Of a stretch of 12,140 nucleotides of DNA, positions 7,354 to 12,029 are shown piece after piece. This stretch comes from Parabacteroides sp. AM08-6 (lineage in GTDB: Bacteria; Bacteroidota; Bacteroidia; Bacteroidales; Tannerellaceae): contig NZ_QRMP01000048.1 in NCBI RefSeq assembly GCF_003473295.1, positions 1-12,140 of the forward strand, given 5' to 3'. Each line of letters starts with the position of its first letter. Position 1 is the first letter of the stretch. Below the pieces are notes generated by a model, which did not search any database, was not told the origin of the DNA, and worked only from the letters and a program-made list of their open reading frames with translations. The translations under genes were made by a program, and so were the position numbers.

Positions 7354-7805
7354 TGAAAGCTTTGCACGTAATATTAATATTTGTATTCTACGGGATTAGT
7401 TTCTGGGGAGGATATAAATACAAAGGGTTGATTGATAATTCGGCATCCGTAAAGACTGACACGATTATCCGCATAGACACCCTTATCGAACGTTTCCCTG
7501 AACCGGTAAAAGAGGTGGTAACGAAGTATGTCTCATTACCATCTGACACCGTTATCAAGTATATTAAGGGAGATACAATATATATTCCGGTTTCTCAGAA
7601 AGAGTATTTAACCCCGGATTATCACGCGTGGGTATCTGGATACAATGCGGCATTGGATAGCATAAATGTATTTCCAAAGACAATGTATATTACAAAACGC
7701 ATACCGTCTCGTCGTTGGGGACTTGGTGTTATAACCGGATATGGGGTAGGCAAGCACGGTTTATCTCCTTATGTCGGGATAGGAGGGTTCTATAGGATTT
7801 GGTAG
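7353..7805 (+). CDS. Membrane-anchored periplasmic protein, spanin-like
   Basis: From ATG 7353 (TGATG overlap with the endolysin stop) this encodes 150 residues; an in-frame ATG at 7269 lies deep inside the endolysin gene and was not used. An N-terminal helix (about 4-20, VILIFVFYGISFWGG) is followed by a periplasm-like stretch rich in Thr/Ile/Val with short repeated segments (DTIIRIDTLIE, DTVIKYIKGDTIYI). The last 30 residues (from RRWGLGVITGYG to GIGGFYRIW) look like an amphipathic beta-hairpin ending in an aromatic residue, as in outer-membrane proteins. It resembles a Bacteroidota phage family (possibly the one named DUF6808). Its position after the endolysin suggests a spanin-type role; this is inference. 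Confidence 0.8.
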   Translation: MKALHVILIFVFYGISFWGGYKYKGLIDNSASVKTDTIIRIDTLIERFPEPVKEVVTKYVSLPSDTVIKYIKGDTIYIPVSQKEYLTPDYHAWVSGYNAALDSINVFPKTMYITKRIPSRRWGLGVITGYGVGKHGLSPYVGIGGFYRIW

Positions 7806-7849
7806 ATTTCTTTTTGTTTTTATGTTATTAGTATTTAGTGTTAATGTTG

Positions 7850-7884
7850 AAGCCGCTCTGCCTGTGAAGGTGGGGCGGCTTTTT
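7850..7884 (+). terminator. Intrinsic terminator of the tail/lysis operon
   Basis: AAGCCGC (7850-7856) pairs perfectly with GCGGCTT (7875-7881), and the T-run at 7880-7884 follows. It lies 45 bp after the last lysis gene and before the next promoter, so it separates late genes from the accessory cluster. Confidence 0.88.
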
Positions 7885-7944
7885 ATGTTACAAAACATAT
7901 TATTTTTTTTATATGAATATGATATATAATTCAAATAAATATTG

Positions 7945-7952
7945 TATATTTG
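7945..7952 (+). promoter_or_regulatory. Bacteroidota-type -7 promoter element for the accessory cluster
   Basis: TATATTTG matches the TAnnTTTG -7 consensus, 26 bp before ATG 7978. No clear -33 TTTG is seen. The 26-bp stretch 7942-7967 matches 9128-9153 at 24 positions, so the two promoters share their core and start-site region. Confidence 0.7.
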
Positions 7953-7977
7953 TAGTGTAATAATAAAACAACAAACC

Positions 7978-8343
7978 ATGAGAGTATACAATTACAAAGA
8001 TGGAAAAGCAGTTTTCGTTAATAACGAAAGAACATTTATTTCAGAGAATGTAGCAAAGGTTATAGAGATCGGCATTAATTATCCGGACAACTTACAAGCA
8101 GATGCCGGAGTAACTACTCCGGATTTTGTAAGACACAAAGATGAGGATATCCTTAAGATGGCCGAGCTTGTAGAGGTAGAACATTTCGTTATACCCGAAA
8201 AACAAACGGACATAACCTTTTTTCTTTACAAAGGGAAGGTTCTTAAAATTAGTGGCAAAATAGGTCCATACACAGAAACGAAATTGTCATGTTTCAATTT
8301 GGAAGATTTATATGAGCAATTAAAAACAGGAAATTACAAATAA
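7978..8343 (+). CDS. Hypothetical protein, first gene of the accessory cluster
   Basis: From ATG 7978 (the first ATG after the -7 element) this encodes 121 residues; a longer frame using TTG 7942 would begin inside the promoter. The N-terminus is VYNYKDGKAVFVNNERTFIS. The middle has EDILKMAELVEVEHFVIPEK, and the C-terminal half looks like a small beta-sheet (ITFFLYKGKVLKISGKIG). There is no membrane segment and no cysteine pattern beyond one Cys. I do not recognise the family. It is followed 16 bp later by another small gene, probably in the same transcript. Confidence 0.75.
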   Translation: MRVYNYKDGKAVFVNNERTFISENVAKVIEIGINYPDNLQADAGVTTPDFVRHKDEDILKMAELVEVEHFVIPEKQTDITFFLYKGKVLKISGKIGPYTETKLSCFNLEDLYEQLKTGNYK

Positions 8344-8359
8344 TAAAAAAATAAAGATT

Positions 8360-8587
8360 ATGATTACAATTGAAGAAGCAAACATCCTGTTAGGCGAAAT
8401 AGCCTATCATGACACTGTAGAAAGAGTTAATAGTGGTTTTAAATTCACCACAACCGCGGAATTTTCAGGAACATGTAGGGAGGCTTATATTACTGACGAA
8501 CAAATAGATATGGCTGTAGATGGGCGCTCTGTCCACAGCGAATTAGCCCAAAACAGGGCTATCGATTTTGTGAGAGACAATCTTTAA
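8360..8587 (+). CDS. Small hypothetical acidic protein
   Basis: This encodes 75 residues, acidic and soluble. It begins MITIEEANILLGEIAYHD and ends in an amphipathic helix (ELAQNRAIDFVRDNL). No motif is recognised. Proteins this small in a phage early or accessory block are often host-takeover or anti-defence factors, but nothing here shows that. It shares the transcript with the gene at 7978. Directly downstream lies a hairpin that terminates minus-strand, not plus-strand, transcription. Confidence 0.68.
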   Translation: MITIEEANILLGEIAYHDTVERVNSGFKFTTTAEFSGTCREAYITDEQIDMAVDGRSVHSELAQNRAIDFVRDNL

Positions 8588-8597
8588 CCCAGCAAAT

Positions 8598-8638
8598 AAA
8601 AAAAAAATCCCAGAGAACTTAGATCTGTTCCCTGGGAT
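8598..8638 (-). terminator. Minus-strand intrinsic terminator
   Basis: ATCCCAG (8607-8613) and CTGGGAT (8632-8638) form the stem, extended past one mismatch by GAAC (8615-8618)/GTTC (8627-8630), with an 8-nt loop. The A-run 8598-8607 becomes a ten-T run on the minus strand. The plus-strand side lacks a T-run, so the direction is clear. Confidence 0.85.
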
Positions 8639-8716
8639 ATATCCCCCAATGGTTCAATTAATGTGCTGATACCAGCATTAGACTATCTATATATTTCAAT
8701 ACCTCGAAGGGGGACG
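8598..8716 (-). ncRNA. Candidate structured small RNA, minus strand
   Basis: Read on the minus strand, a -7 box TACATTTG (8727-8720) is followed by about 120 nt with three structural elements. First, a closing stem joins TCCCCC (8714-8709) and GGGGGA (8647-8642), with GGT/ACC continuing it inside. Second, there is a central hairpin around TAATGCTG...CAGC...ATTA (about 8681-8660). Third, an intrinsic terminator has arms at 8638-8632 and 8613-8607 with inner GAAC/GTTC pairing, followed by ten T (8607-8598). No protein is encoded in this 157-bp gap between genes. The segment GGGGGATATATCCC can pair with either the 5' arm or the terminator arm, so two folds are possible. The transcript is predicted, not demonstrated. 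Confidence 0.6.
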
Positions 8717-8719
8717 ATG

Positions 8720-8727
8720 CAAATGTA
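8720..8727 (-). promoter_or_regulatory. Minus-strand -7 promoter element
   Basis: The plus-strand CAAATGTA reads TACATTTG on the minus strand and matches TAnnTTTG. A TTTG also occurs further upstream, but only 9 bp away, so no good -33 element is seen. It lies at the expected distance before the structured segment 8716-8598. Confidence 0.55.
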
Positions 8728-8744
8728 ATAAAAAAACAAATAAA

Positions 8745-9071
8745 ATGGCAGGAATAAAAAATAAAAGCGGTGGAGCGCGTCCTGGAGCAGGACGCAAAAC
8801 GCTTAAAAAAAAGGACAGTTCGAAATTAATACGGCTGTCCAAACAGGGTAAATTCCTACTTGAGTTCTACTCAAGTAGCATTGGGATAAGTCAGTCAGAT
8901 ATAGTAGACACCCTATGTTTACTATATCTTTGCAAAGAAAACAAGGATATAACGCACTGCCCCACATGTGGTAATCCTATTTTCTTCGAACCTGTTCAAG
9001 GAACAGGTTCAGGTATTTGCGAAATAATTTGCAAAAATTGCAATCATACTACAGAGATAGAGATTGAATAA
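8745..9071 (+). CDS. Putative DNA-binding protein: AT-hook-like N-terminus and C-terminal zinc ribbon
   Basis: This encodes 108 residues with three parts. Residues 8-19 (SGGARPGAGRKT) are a Gly/Arg/Pro motif as in AT-hook-like phage DNA-binding proteins. Residues about 26-62 (KLIRLSKQGKFLLEFY, then GISQSDIVDTLCLLYL) resemble a ribbon-helix-helix or small helical DNA-binding unit. Residues 72-99 hold CPTC and CKNC pairs, a four-Cys zinc ribbon. All three suggest binding of DNA or RNA; the target is unknown. The small size and missing terminase context argue against a terminase small subunit. It starts at ATG 8745 after an A-rich leader, just upstream of the antisense RNA promoter. Confidence 0.75.
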   Translation: MAGIKNKSGGARPGAGRKTLKKKDSSKLIRLSKQGKFLLEFYSSSIGISQSDIVDTLCLLYLCKENKDITHCPTCGNPIFFEPVQGTGSGICEIICKNCNHTTEIEIE

Positions 9072-9106
9072 TATGTTTTATAGCATATAAAATAATAGGA
9101 TAAATA

Positions 9107-9138
9107 TTTGCTTATATTATCACAATGTTGTATATTTG
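9107..9138 (+). promoter_or_regulatory. Near-consensus Bacteroidota promoter
   Basis: TTTG at 9107-9110 (-33) and TATATTTG at 9131-9138 (-7) are separated by 20 bp, a near-ideal match to the Bacteroides promoter consensus. The predicted start is about 9143, giving a leader of about 44 nt before ATG 9187. Confidence 0.78.
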
Positions 9139-9151
9139 TATTGTGATAATA
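9115..9151. promoter_or_regulatory. Perfect 12-bp inverted repeat bracketing the -7 element (operator)
   Basis: TATTATCACAAT (9115-9126) and ATTGTGATAATA (9140-9151) are perfect reverse complements with a 13-bp spacer that contains the -7 box. One arm sits between -33 and -7 and the other over the transcription start. This is the classic layout of a repressor operator. The repressor is unidentified; the nearby DNA-binding proteins at 8745-9071 and 10243-10536 are candidates. Confidence 0.75.
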
Positions 9152-9186
9152 AAGAAGTGAGACACACTTAAAACTGTACAAAAAAT

Positions 9187-9684
9187 ATGATTACTATCAA
9201 TAAGGTTGTTACAAACAAAAAAGGTCAGAAAGGCACTATTACACGTATCATCACGAAGTCAACAGGTTACGTAGAAGTAACATTTGAAAATGGCACAATA
9301 GGTAAAGAGATGGCCTTTAACCTTACGGACGAGAACGGCGTAGCTTTGAAAAAAGCACCTAAGTCAGAAATAGCCGGTATGTCAAGAGGTGAAAAGAAAA
9401 GATACAAGGATGCTAAAGCAATTCAAGCATTCAACGCATTATCCCCCCTTCAGCAAGCAATCAATAAATTGCAATGGATTAACAACTGCGTTTATGGCGA
9501 CAGAAGTTCTATGAGCTATAAGCTCTCAGAAGAGATGTTTGCTGCTATTGAATTAAAGGCTAAAGAAATTGGCAACGACTTTATCATTTCAGTTTGTCAT
9601 TCAGTTGACAAATATATGTCCTGTTCTGACAAGCAGGCTTATTGCCTTGCAAAGTTTGCTGTAGATAATGAAATAGAATTATAA
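9187..9684 (+). CDS. Hypothetical phage protein with SH3/KOW-like N-terminus
   Basis: This encodes 165 soluble residues. About residues 1-45 (from INKVVTNKKGQKGTITRI through YVEVTFENGTIGKEM) form a small beta-barrel-like region resembling SH3/KOW-type nucleic-acid or protein-binding folds. A basic linker follows (MSRGEKKRYKDAKAIQAFNAL, about 68-88). The C-terminal half is helical with several Cys (NNCVYGD, VCHSVDKYMSCSDKQAYCLAKF). I do not recognise the full family. It has its own near-consensus promoter with an operator-like inverted repeat, so its expression is probably tightly controlled. It may lead a transcript including the genes at 9703, 9897 and 10243. Confidence 0.76.
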   Translation: MITINKVVTNKKGQKGTITRIITKSTGYVEVTFENGTIGKEMAFNLTDENGVALKKAPKSEIAGMSRGEKKRYKDAKAIQAFNALSPLQQAINKLQWINNCVYGDRSSMSYKLSEEMFAAIELKAKEIGNDFIISVCHSVDKYMSCSDKQAYCLAKFAVDNEIEL

Positions 9685-9702
9685 TTTAAAACACTTATAA
9701 TC

Positions 9703-9894
9703 ATGAAAACTATCACCGGTAGAGAAATTAACGTGAAGGCAAATCACAGCAAAAGAACCTTCACTATAAGAGTTGAAGGTTCTAAATACAGAACTGTTCA
9801 ATTGAGTAAGGAAGAATTTAATTCTTGTCTTCACAACACCAGCAATGACTGGGCTAACTTTCTGAAAAGCGATGATTATTATTTGGTAAAATAG
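9703..9894 (+). CDS. Small hypothetical phage protein
   Basis: This encodes 63 residues, beginning MKTITGREINVKANHSKRTF and ending NDWANFLKSDDYYLVK. The N-terminal part is predicted beta-rich (FTIRVEGSKYRTVQL) and the C-terminus helical. The composition is like that of small Bacteroidales phage proteins, but I know no function. It lies 18 bp after the preceding gene and 2 bp before the next ATG, so it is part of an operon. Confidence 0.68.
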   Translation: MKTITGREINVKANHSKRTFTIRVEGSKYRTVQLSKEEFNSCLHNTSNDWANFLKSDDYYLVK

Positions 9895-9896
9895 AT

Positions 9897-10256
9897 ATGT
9901 ACGTAAATAAAAAACAAAAAATAGGGCCTGCAATGTGGGTATTGCAGTGCCCTTTATGCAGTGAAATATTGGCATCTGCAAGTGAGAGAGAGTATTTGCC
10001 TGAGTTTTCAACTTGCGATTGCGATAGAAATGGAAATAAACAGCCCGCGTATGAGTTGTTTATAGGGGATGCCGGCAAGCAAATGATACGACGTAATAAA
10101 TATCCGCGTTTTACAGCGGAAGTCATGTTTGAGGAATTGTCGGATATTGAGAATGTGCAACTGCTGGATGATTGCACGGATACAATTGAATTAGCTCGTG
10201 CTATGCGAAAAGCCGGTGAATTTTTACTTAAATCATCAAGAAATGGCAAGAGGTAA
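9897..10256 (+). CDS. Hypothetical protein with N-terminal Cys-rich (zinc-ribbon-like) motif
   Basis: This encodes 119 residues. CPLC (18-21) and CDCD (40-43) form a possible four-Cys zinc site. The rest is mostly helical and charged, with FTAEVMFEELSDIENVQLLDD (about 72-92) and a basic end (SSRNGKR). No family is recognised. Start: ATG 9897 follows the preceding stop by 2 bp. A strong 12-bp hairpin at 9923-9953 falls within the first codons, and an alternative ATG at 9933 lies inside it. The end overlaps the next gene by 14 bp, indicating coupled translation. Confidence 0.72.
   Translation: MYVNKKQKIGPAMWVLQCPLCSEILASASEREYLPEFSTCDCDRNGNKQPAYELFIGDAGKQMIRRNKYPRFTAEVMFEELSDIENVQLLDDCTDTIELARAMRKAGEFLLKSSRNGKR
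9907..9953 (-). terminator. Strong 12-bp hairpin with a T-rich tract on the minus strand
   Basis: AGGGC plus CTGCAAT (9923-9934) pair with ATTGCAG plus GCCCT (9941-9953) with one bulged T and a 6-nt loop. The A-rich tract 9907-9922 gives a T-rich tail on the minus strand. It has the form of a minus-strand intrinsic terminator inside the 5' end of a plus-strand gene. In plus-strand mRNA it could instead modulate translation. Confidence 0.55.
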
Positions 10257-10536
10257 GAGCATAACGAAATCACAAGAGAGGTTGCTTATAAAATTATACA
10301 AAGATGAAGAGTGTTCTATTAAGAAAATAATGGAGCTTACCGGAATAAAGTCGGAGCAAACCGTATATCGGTTGCTCGACCAAAACGGCATTCCGCGTAG
10401 GGCCAAAGTAAATGGAGTAACCAAAATTTTAGTCTCCTTAGAAAGGGATGTTGCAGATATTCTCATCAAAAAGAAGAATATCTCAATGTTTGTGAATAAT
10501 GCTATTCGGTTTTATGTTGAACAACATACAAAATAA
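10243..10536 (+). CDS. Small DNA-binding protein: HTH plus ribbon-helix-helix-like C-terminus
   Basis: From ATG 10243 (14 bp overlap with the preceding gene) this encodes 97 residues; the upstream ATG at 10198 is deep inside that gene. Residues about 8-45 (SQERLLIKLYKDEECSIKKI through QTVYRLLDQNGIPRR) fit a resolvase/transposase-type helix-turn-helix. Residues about 57-95 (KILVSLERDVADIL, then NISMFVNNAIRFYVEQ) look like a CopG-type ribbon-helix-helix: one strand and two helices with a conserved S-x-F-V-N-x-A-I. Together they suggest a transcriptional regulator, perhaps acting at the 9115-9151 operator (inference). Confidence 0.75.
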   Translation: MARGKSITKSQERLLIKLYKDEECSIKKIMELTGIKSEQTVYRLLDQNGIPRRAKVNGVTKILVSLERDVADILIKKKNISMFVNNAIRFYVEQHTK

Positions 10537-10538
10537 AT

Positions 10539-10564
10539 AGGTAGGCACATTATATTCCCTACCT
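10539..10564 (+). other. 7-bp stem-loop overlapping a -7 promoter element
   Basis: AGGTAGG (10539-10545) pairs with CCTACCT (10558-10564) around a 12-nt loop. The right arm overlaps TACCTTTG (10560-10567). As DNA the inverted repeat could be an operator; as RNA it could be the 3' end structure of the upstream operon. Confidence 0.5.
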
Positions 10565-10642
10565 TTGTCGTGCTGTCTAATGACAGTCATAGTTAAGGTT
10601 AAAGCGTCCGGGGTAGTGATTATTCTGGACGCTTGCTTTTTT
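10560..10642 (+). ncRNA. Candidate short terminated transcript (promoter to terminator, ~70 nt)
   Basis: The -7 box TACCTTTG (10560-10567) is followed by a CTGTC/GACAG hairpin (10573-10586, loop TAAT), the motif GACAGTCATAGTTAA (10582-10596), and then a strong terminator (10602-10642). There is no ORF inside. A transcript of about 70 nt would result. No -33 element is clear, so it may simply be the trailer of the upstream operon. Confidence 0.35.
10602..10642 (+). terminator. Intrinsic terminator of the accessory operon
   Basis: AAGCGTCC (10602-10609) and GGACGCTT (10627-10634) form a perfect 8-bp stem, followed by GC and six T (10637-10642). It ends plus-strand transcription about 100 bp after the HTH/RHH gene. 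Confidence 0.88.
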
Positions 10643-10792
10643 ATGCTTATGTATTGGATGGTCAAGAAAAGTGGTTTTACTTTACAAATACTTTACAGCT
10701 GTTGAATTGATTATTTGGTAATATATTGAAAATAAATTTATTATAATATGATTTCAATTTAGTATTTAATAAGAGTTTGTTATTTGTTTGGT
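10643..10792. other. A/T-rich non-coding gap with a short direct repeat
   Basis: There is no credible ORF. TACTTTACA occurs twice in direct orientation (10678-10686 and 10689-10697), spaced by one 11-bp turn. It might be a protein-binding or recombination site, but nothing else supports this. The rest is simple A/T-rich sequence. Confidence 0.4.
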
Positions 10793-10830
10793 CCGTATGT
10801 AACTGTGAAGTTGGATACGGGCTTTTTTTT
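10793..10830 (+). terminator. Structured terminator, copy A
   Basis: CCGTAT (10793-10798) pairs with ATACGG (10815-10820). Inside, AACT/AGTT pair around a GNRA loop GTGA (10805-10808). The internal loop is GT/GG, and eight T follow (10823-10830). It closely matches copy B at 12030-12066 and lies just upstream of the toxin-antitoxin promoter. Confidence 0.85.
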
Positions 10831-10838
10831 ATTATCTA

Positions 10839-10888
10839 AATTCTGTATTGTAAAACAAATTCTTCATAAAATTTTGCGATACAGAATT
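10839..10888. promoter_or_regulatory. Inverted repeat in the toxin-antitoxin promoter (putative operator)
   Basis: AATTCTGTAT (10839-10848) and ATACAGAATT (10879-10888) are perfect reverse complements; the right arm lies between the -33 and -7 elements. A further half-like TGTATC occurs at 10901-10906, opposite GATACA (10878-10883). HigA-type antitoxins repress their own operons by binding such palindromes, so autoregulation is likely. Confidence 0.55.
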
Positions 10889-10902
10889 ATTTCGTATTTT
10901 TG
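10873..10902 (+). promoter_or_regulatory. Promoter of the higBA operon
   Basis: TTTG (10873-10876, -33) and TATTTTTG (10895-10902, -7) with an 18-bp spacer match the Bacteroides promoter consensus. The start would be at about 10907, leaving a very short leader (about 12 nt) before ATG 10919. Confidence 0.75.
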
Positions 10903-10918
10903 TATCAAATGAAGATAA

Positions 10919-11218
10919 ATGAGAATTGTATCACATAAGAAGCTGAAAGATTTCTATGAAACGAAGGGTTATGAAGATTCGCGCATAGCCTTAGAACGTT
11001 GGTATGATATAGCAGAAAAAGCCGAATGGAAAAATCTGTCTGATATAAAAGTTGATTTTCTTTCTGCTGATTATGTAGGCAACCAGCACTATGTTTTTAA
11101 TATCAGAGGCAACAATTATCGGTTGGTGGTAGTTGTTAAGTTTACAATAGGGTACATATTCATTCGCTGGGTGGGTACTCATAAAGATTATGATAAAATT
11201 GATTGTTCAACCATTTAA
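10919..11218 (+). CDS. higB: HigB-family toxin (mRNA interferase of the RelE superfamily)
   Basis: This encodes 99 residues, full length for the compact HigB_toxin family. Signatures in order: MRIVSHKKLKDFYE at the start, LERWYDIAEKAEWKNLSDIK (about 25-44), SADYVG and YVFNIRGNNYRLVV (about 49-71), and the family hallmark FIRWVGTHKDYDKID (about 81-95). Members are ribosome-dependent mRNA endonucleases that stop growth when the antitoxin is lost. The toxin gene comes first, as usual for higBA, and the antitoxin follows 8 bp later. No truncation is visible. In a phage or prophage this pair may stabilise the element or exclude other phages (inference). Confidence 0.93.
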   Translation: MRIVSHKKLKDFYETKGYEDSRIALERWYDIAEKAEWKNLSDIKVDFLSADYVGNQHYVFNIRGNNYRLVVVVKFTIGYIFIRWVGTHKDYDKIDCSTI

Positions 11219-11226
11219 TATAGGAT

Positions 11227-11589
11227 ATGAATAAAGTTAGTAAGGAACAGTATGAATTTGCATTGGCAAGAGTAGAAGAACTGTTGCCATTGGTTGATGA
11301 TAATACTCCTGCAAACGATAAGAATGCGGTGGAACTTACTGTAATGTCTGATATAGTGATTGCTTATGAAAAGGAGCATTATCCAATAGAAAAGCTGACT
11401 GTATCAGAGCTAATAGAGTTATCTCTTGAAGAGAAAGGAATGACACAAAGACAACTTGCTAATGAGATAGGAGTAAGCCCTTCACGTGTTAATGACTATC
11501 TTGCTGGTCGTTCAGAGCCGACTTTAAAGATAGCAAGATTGCTTTGTCGTGTGCTAAATATACCCCCGGCATCTATGTTAGGTTTTTAA
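11227..11589 (+). CDS. higA: HigA-type antitoxin with XRE helix-turn-helix
   Basis: This encodes 120 residues. The N-terminal half (about 1-55) is helical and acidic, typical of the long HigA form that wraps the toxin. The C-terminal half holds an XRE/Cro-type HTH: MTQRQLANEIGVSPSRVNDYLAGRSEPT (about 72-99). It then ends NIPPASMLGF. It neutralises HigB and represses the operon through the palindromes at 10839-10906. It lies 8 bp after higB in the same transcript. No terminator with a T-run is seen after it; the next gene is convergent. Confidence 0.93.
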   Translation: MNKVSKEQYEFALARVEELLPLVDDNTPANDKNAVELTVMSDIVIAYEKEHYPIEKLTVSELIELSLEEKGMTQRQLANEIGVSPSRVNDYLAGRSEPTLKIARLLCRVLNIPPASMLGF

Positions 11590-11689
11590 AGAATTGTTTT
11601 TACTATTATAGGCGTGATTTCCCCCCTTTTTAGTTCGCCCAGCAAGTGATTACCTTTCTGACATAAACAAAGAGAGCATTTGTATTTTG

Positions 11690-11950
11690 CTACAAAGAGT
11701 CTAAGTAATCATATAAAGCTGGAAGTTTATCCCGATCAAACTCAAATTGACTTGCCGTGTACGGGAGGTATTTTGCATCTACATTCTCGGCATCTTCTCC
11801 CCATTCACATCCTTTTCGTTTCCCTATTTGCATTCCATTAGCATTATCTCTAATCCATTCCCAGATTATTCTACCAAGTTGGTCATTTTTCAATGACTTC
11901 GCACGTCCTTGTTTTCTACAATAAAGGATAAATTCATCATTACCCATCAT
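11690..11950 (-). CDS. Orphan 86-residue hypothetical protein, convergent with higBA
   Basis: This encodes 86 residues, begins M-M-G-N-D-E-F-I-L-Y-C and is charged and Trp-containing (IIWEWIRDNANG, KRKGCEWGEDAENVD, LPALYDYLDSL). There is no membrane segment and no motif I can name. It is the only minus-strand gene in the window. It has its own -7 box 27 bp upstream, so it is probably real and independently expressed. It lies with higBA between two near-identical terminators. Its position in a cargo segment makes defence or anti-defence a fair guess, but this is speculation. Confidence 0.7.
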   Translation of the reverse strand: MMGNDEFILYCRKQGRAKSLKNDQLGRIIWEWIRDNANGMQIGKRKGCEWGEDAENVDAKYLPYTASQFEFDRDKLPALYDYLDSL

Positions 11951-11976
11951 ATTTTCTTTTAAAAATTAGACATGGA

Positions 11977-11984
11977 CAAAGATA
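11977..11984 (-). promoter_or_regulatory. -7 promoter element of the minus-strand gene
   Basis: The plus-strand CAAAGATA reads TATCTTTG on the minus strand, matching TAnnTTTG, 26 bp upstream of the ATG pair at 11950-11945. A possible -33 (CAAA at 12008-12011 on the plus strand) is 23 bp away, somewhat far. Confidence 0.65.
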
Positions 11985-12029
11985 CAATTTATAATTGAAA
12001 AAGATCTCAAATATAAAAAATAGTGGTTA

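Noticed and set aside
9679..10273. Two minus-strand frames opposite the small genes at 9703 and 9897
   Set aside because: The plus-strand genes have operon-like spacing and plausible motifs; the antisense frames have Ser/Cys/His-rich shadow composition.
10678..10697. Double TACTTTACA as a phage attachment core
   Set aside because: There is no integrase gene, no tRNA remnant and no second distant copy in the window; a short A/T-rich repeat alone is not enough.
11611..11632. Terminator after higA (GGCG ... CGCC with C/T tract)
   Set aside because: The possible stem is only 4 bp with a long loop and no T-run after it; not convincing.
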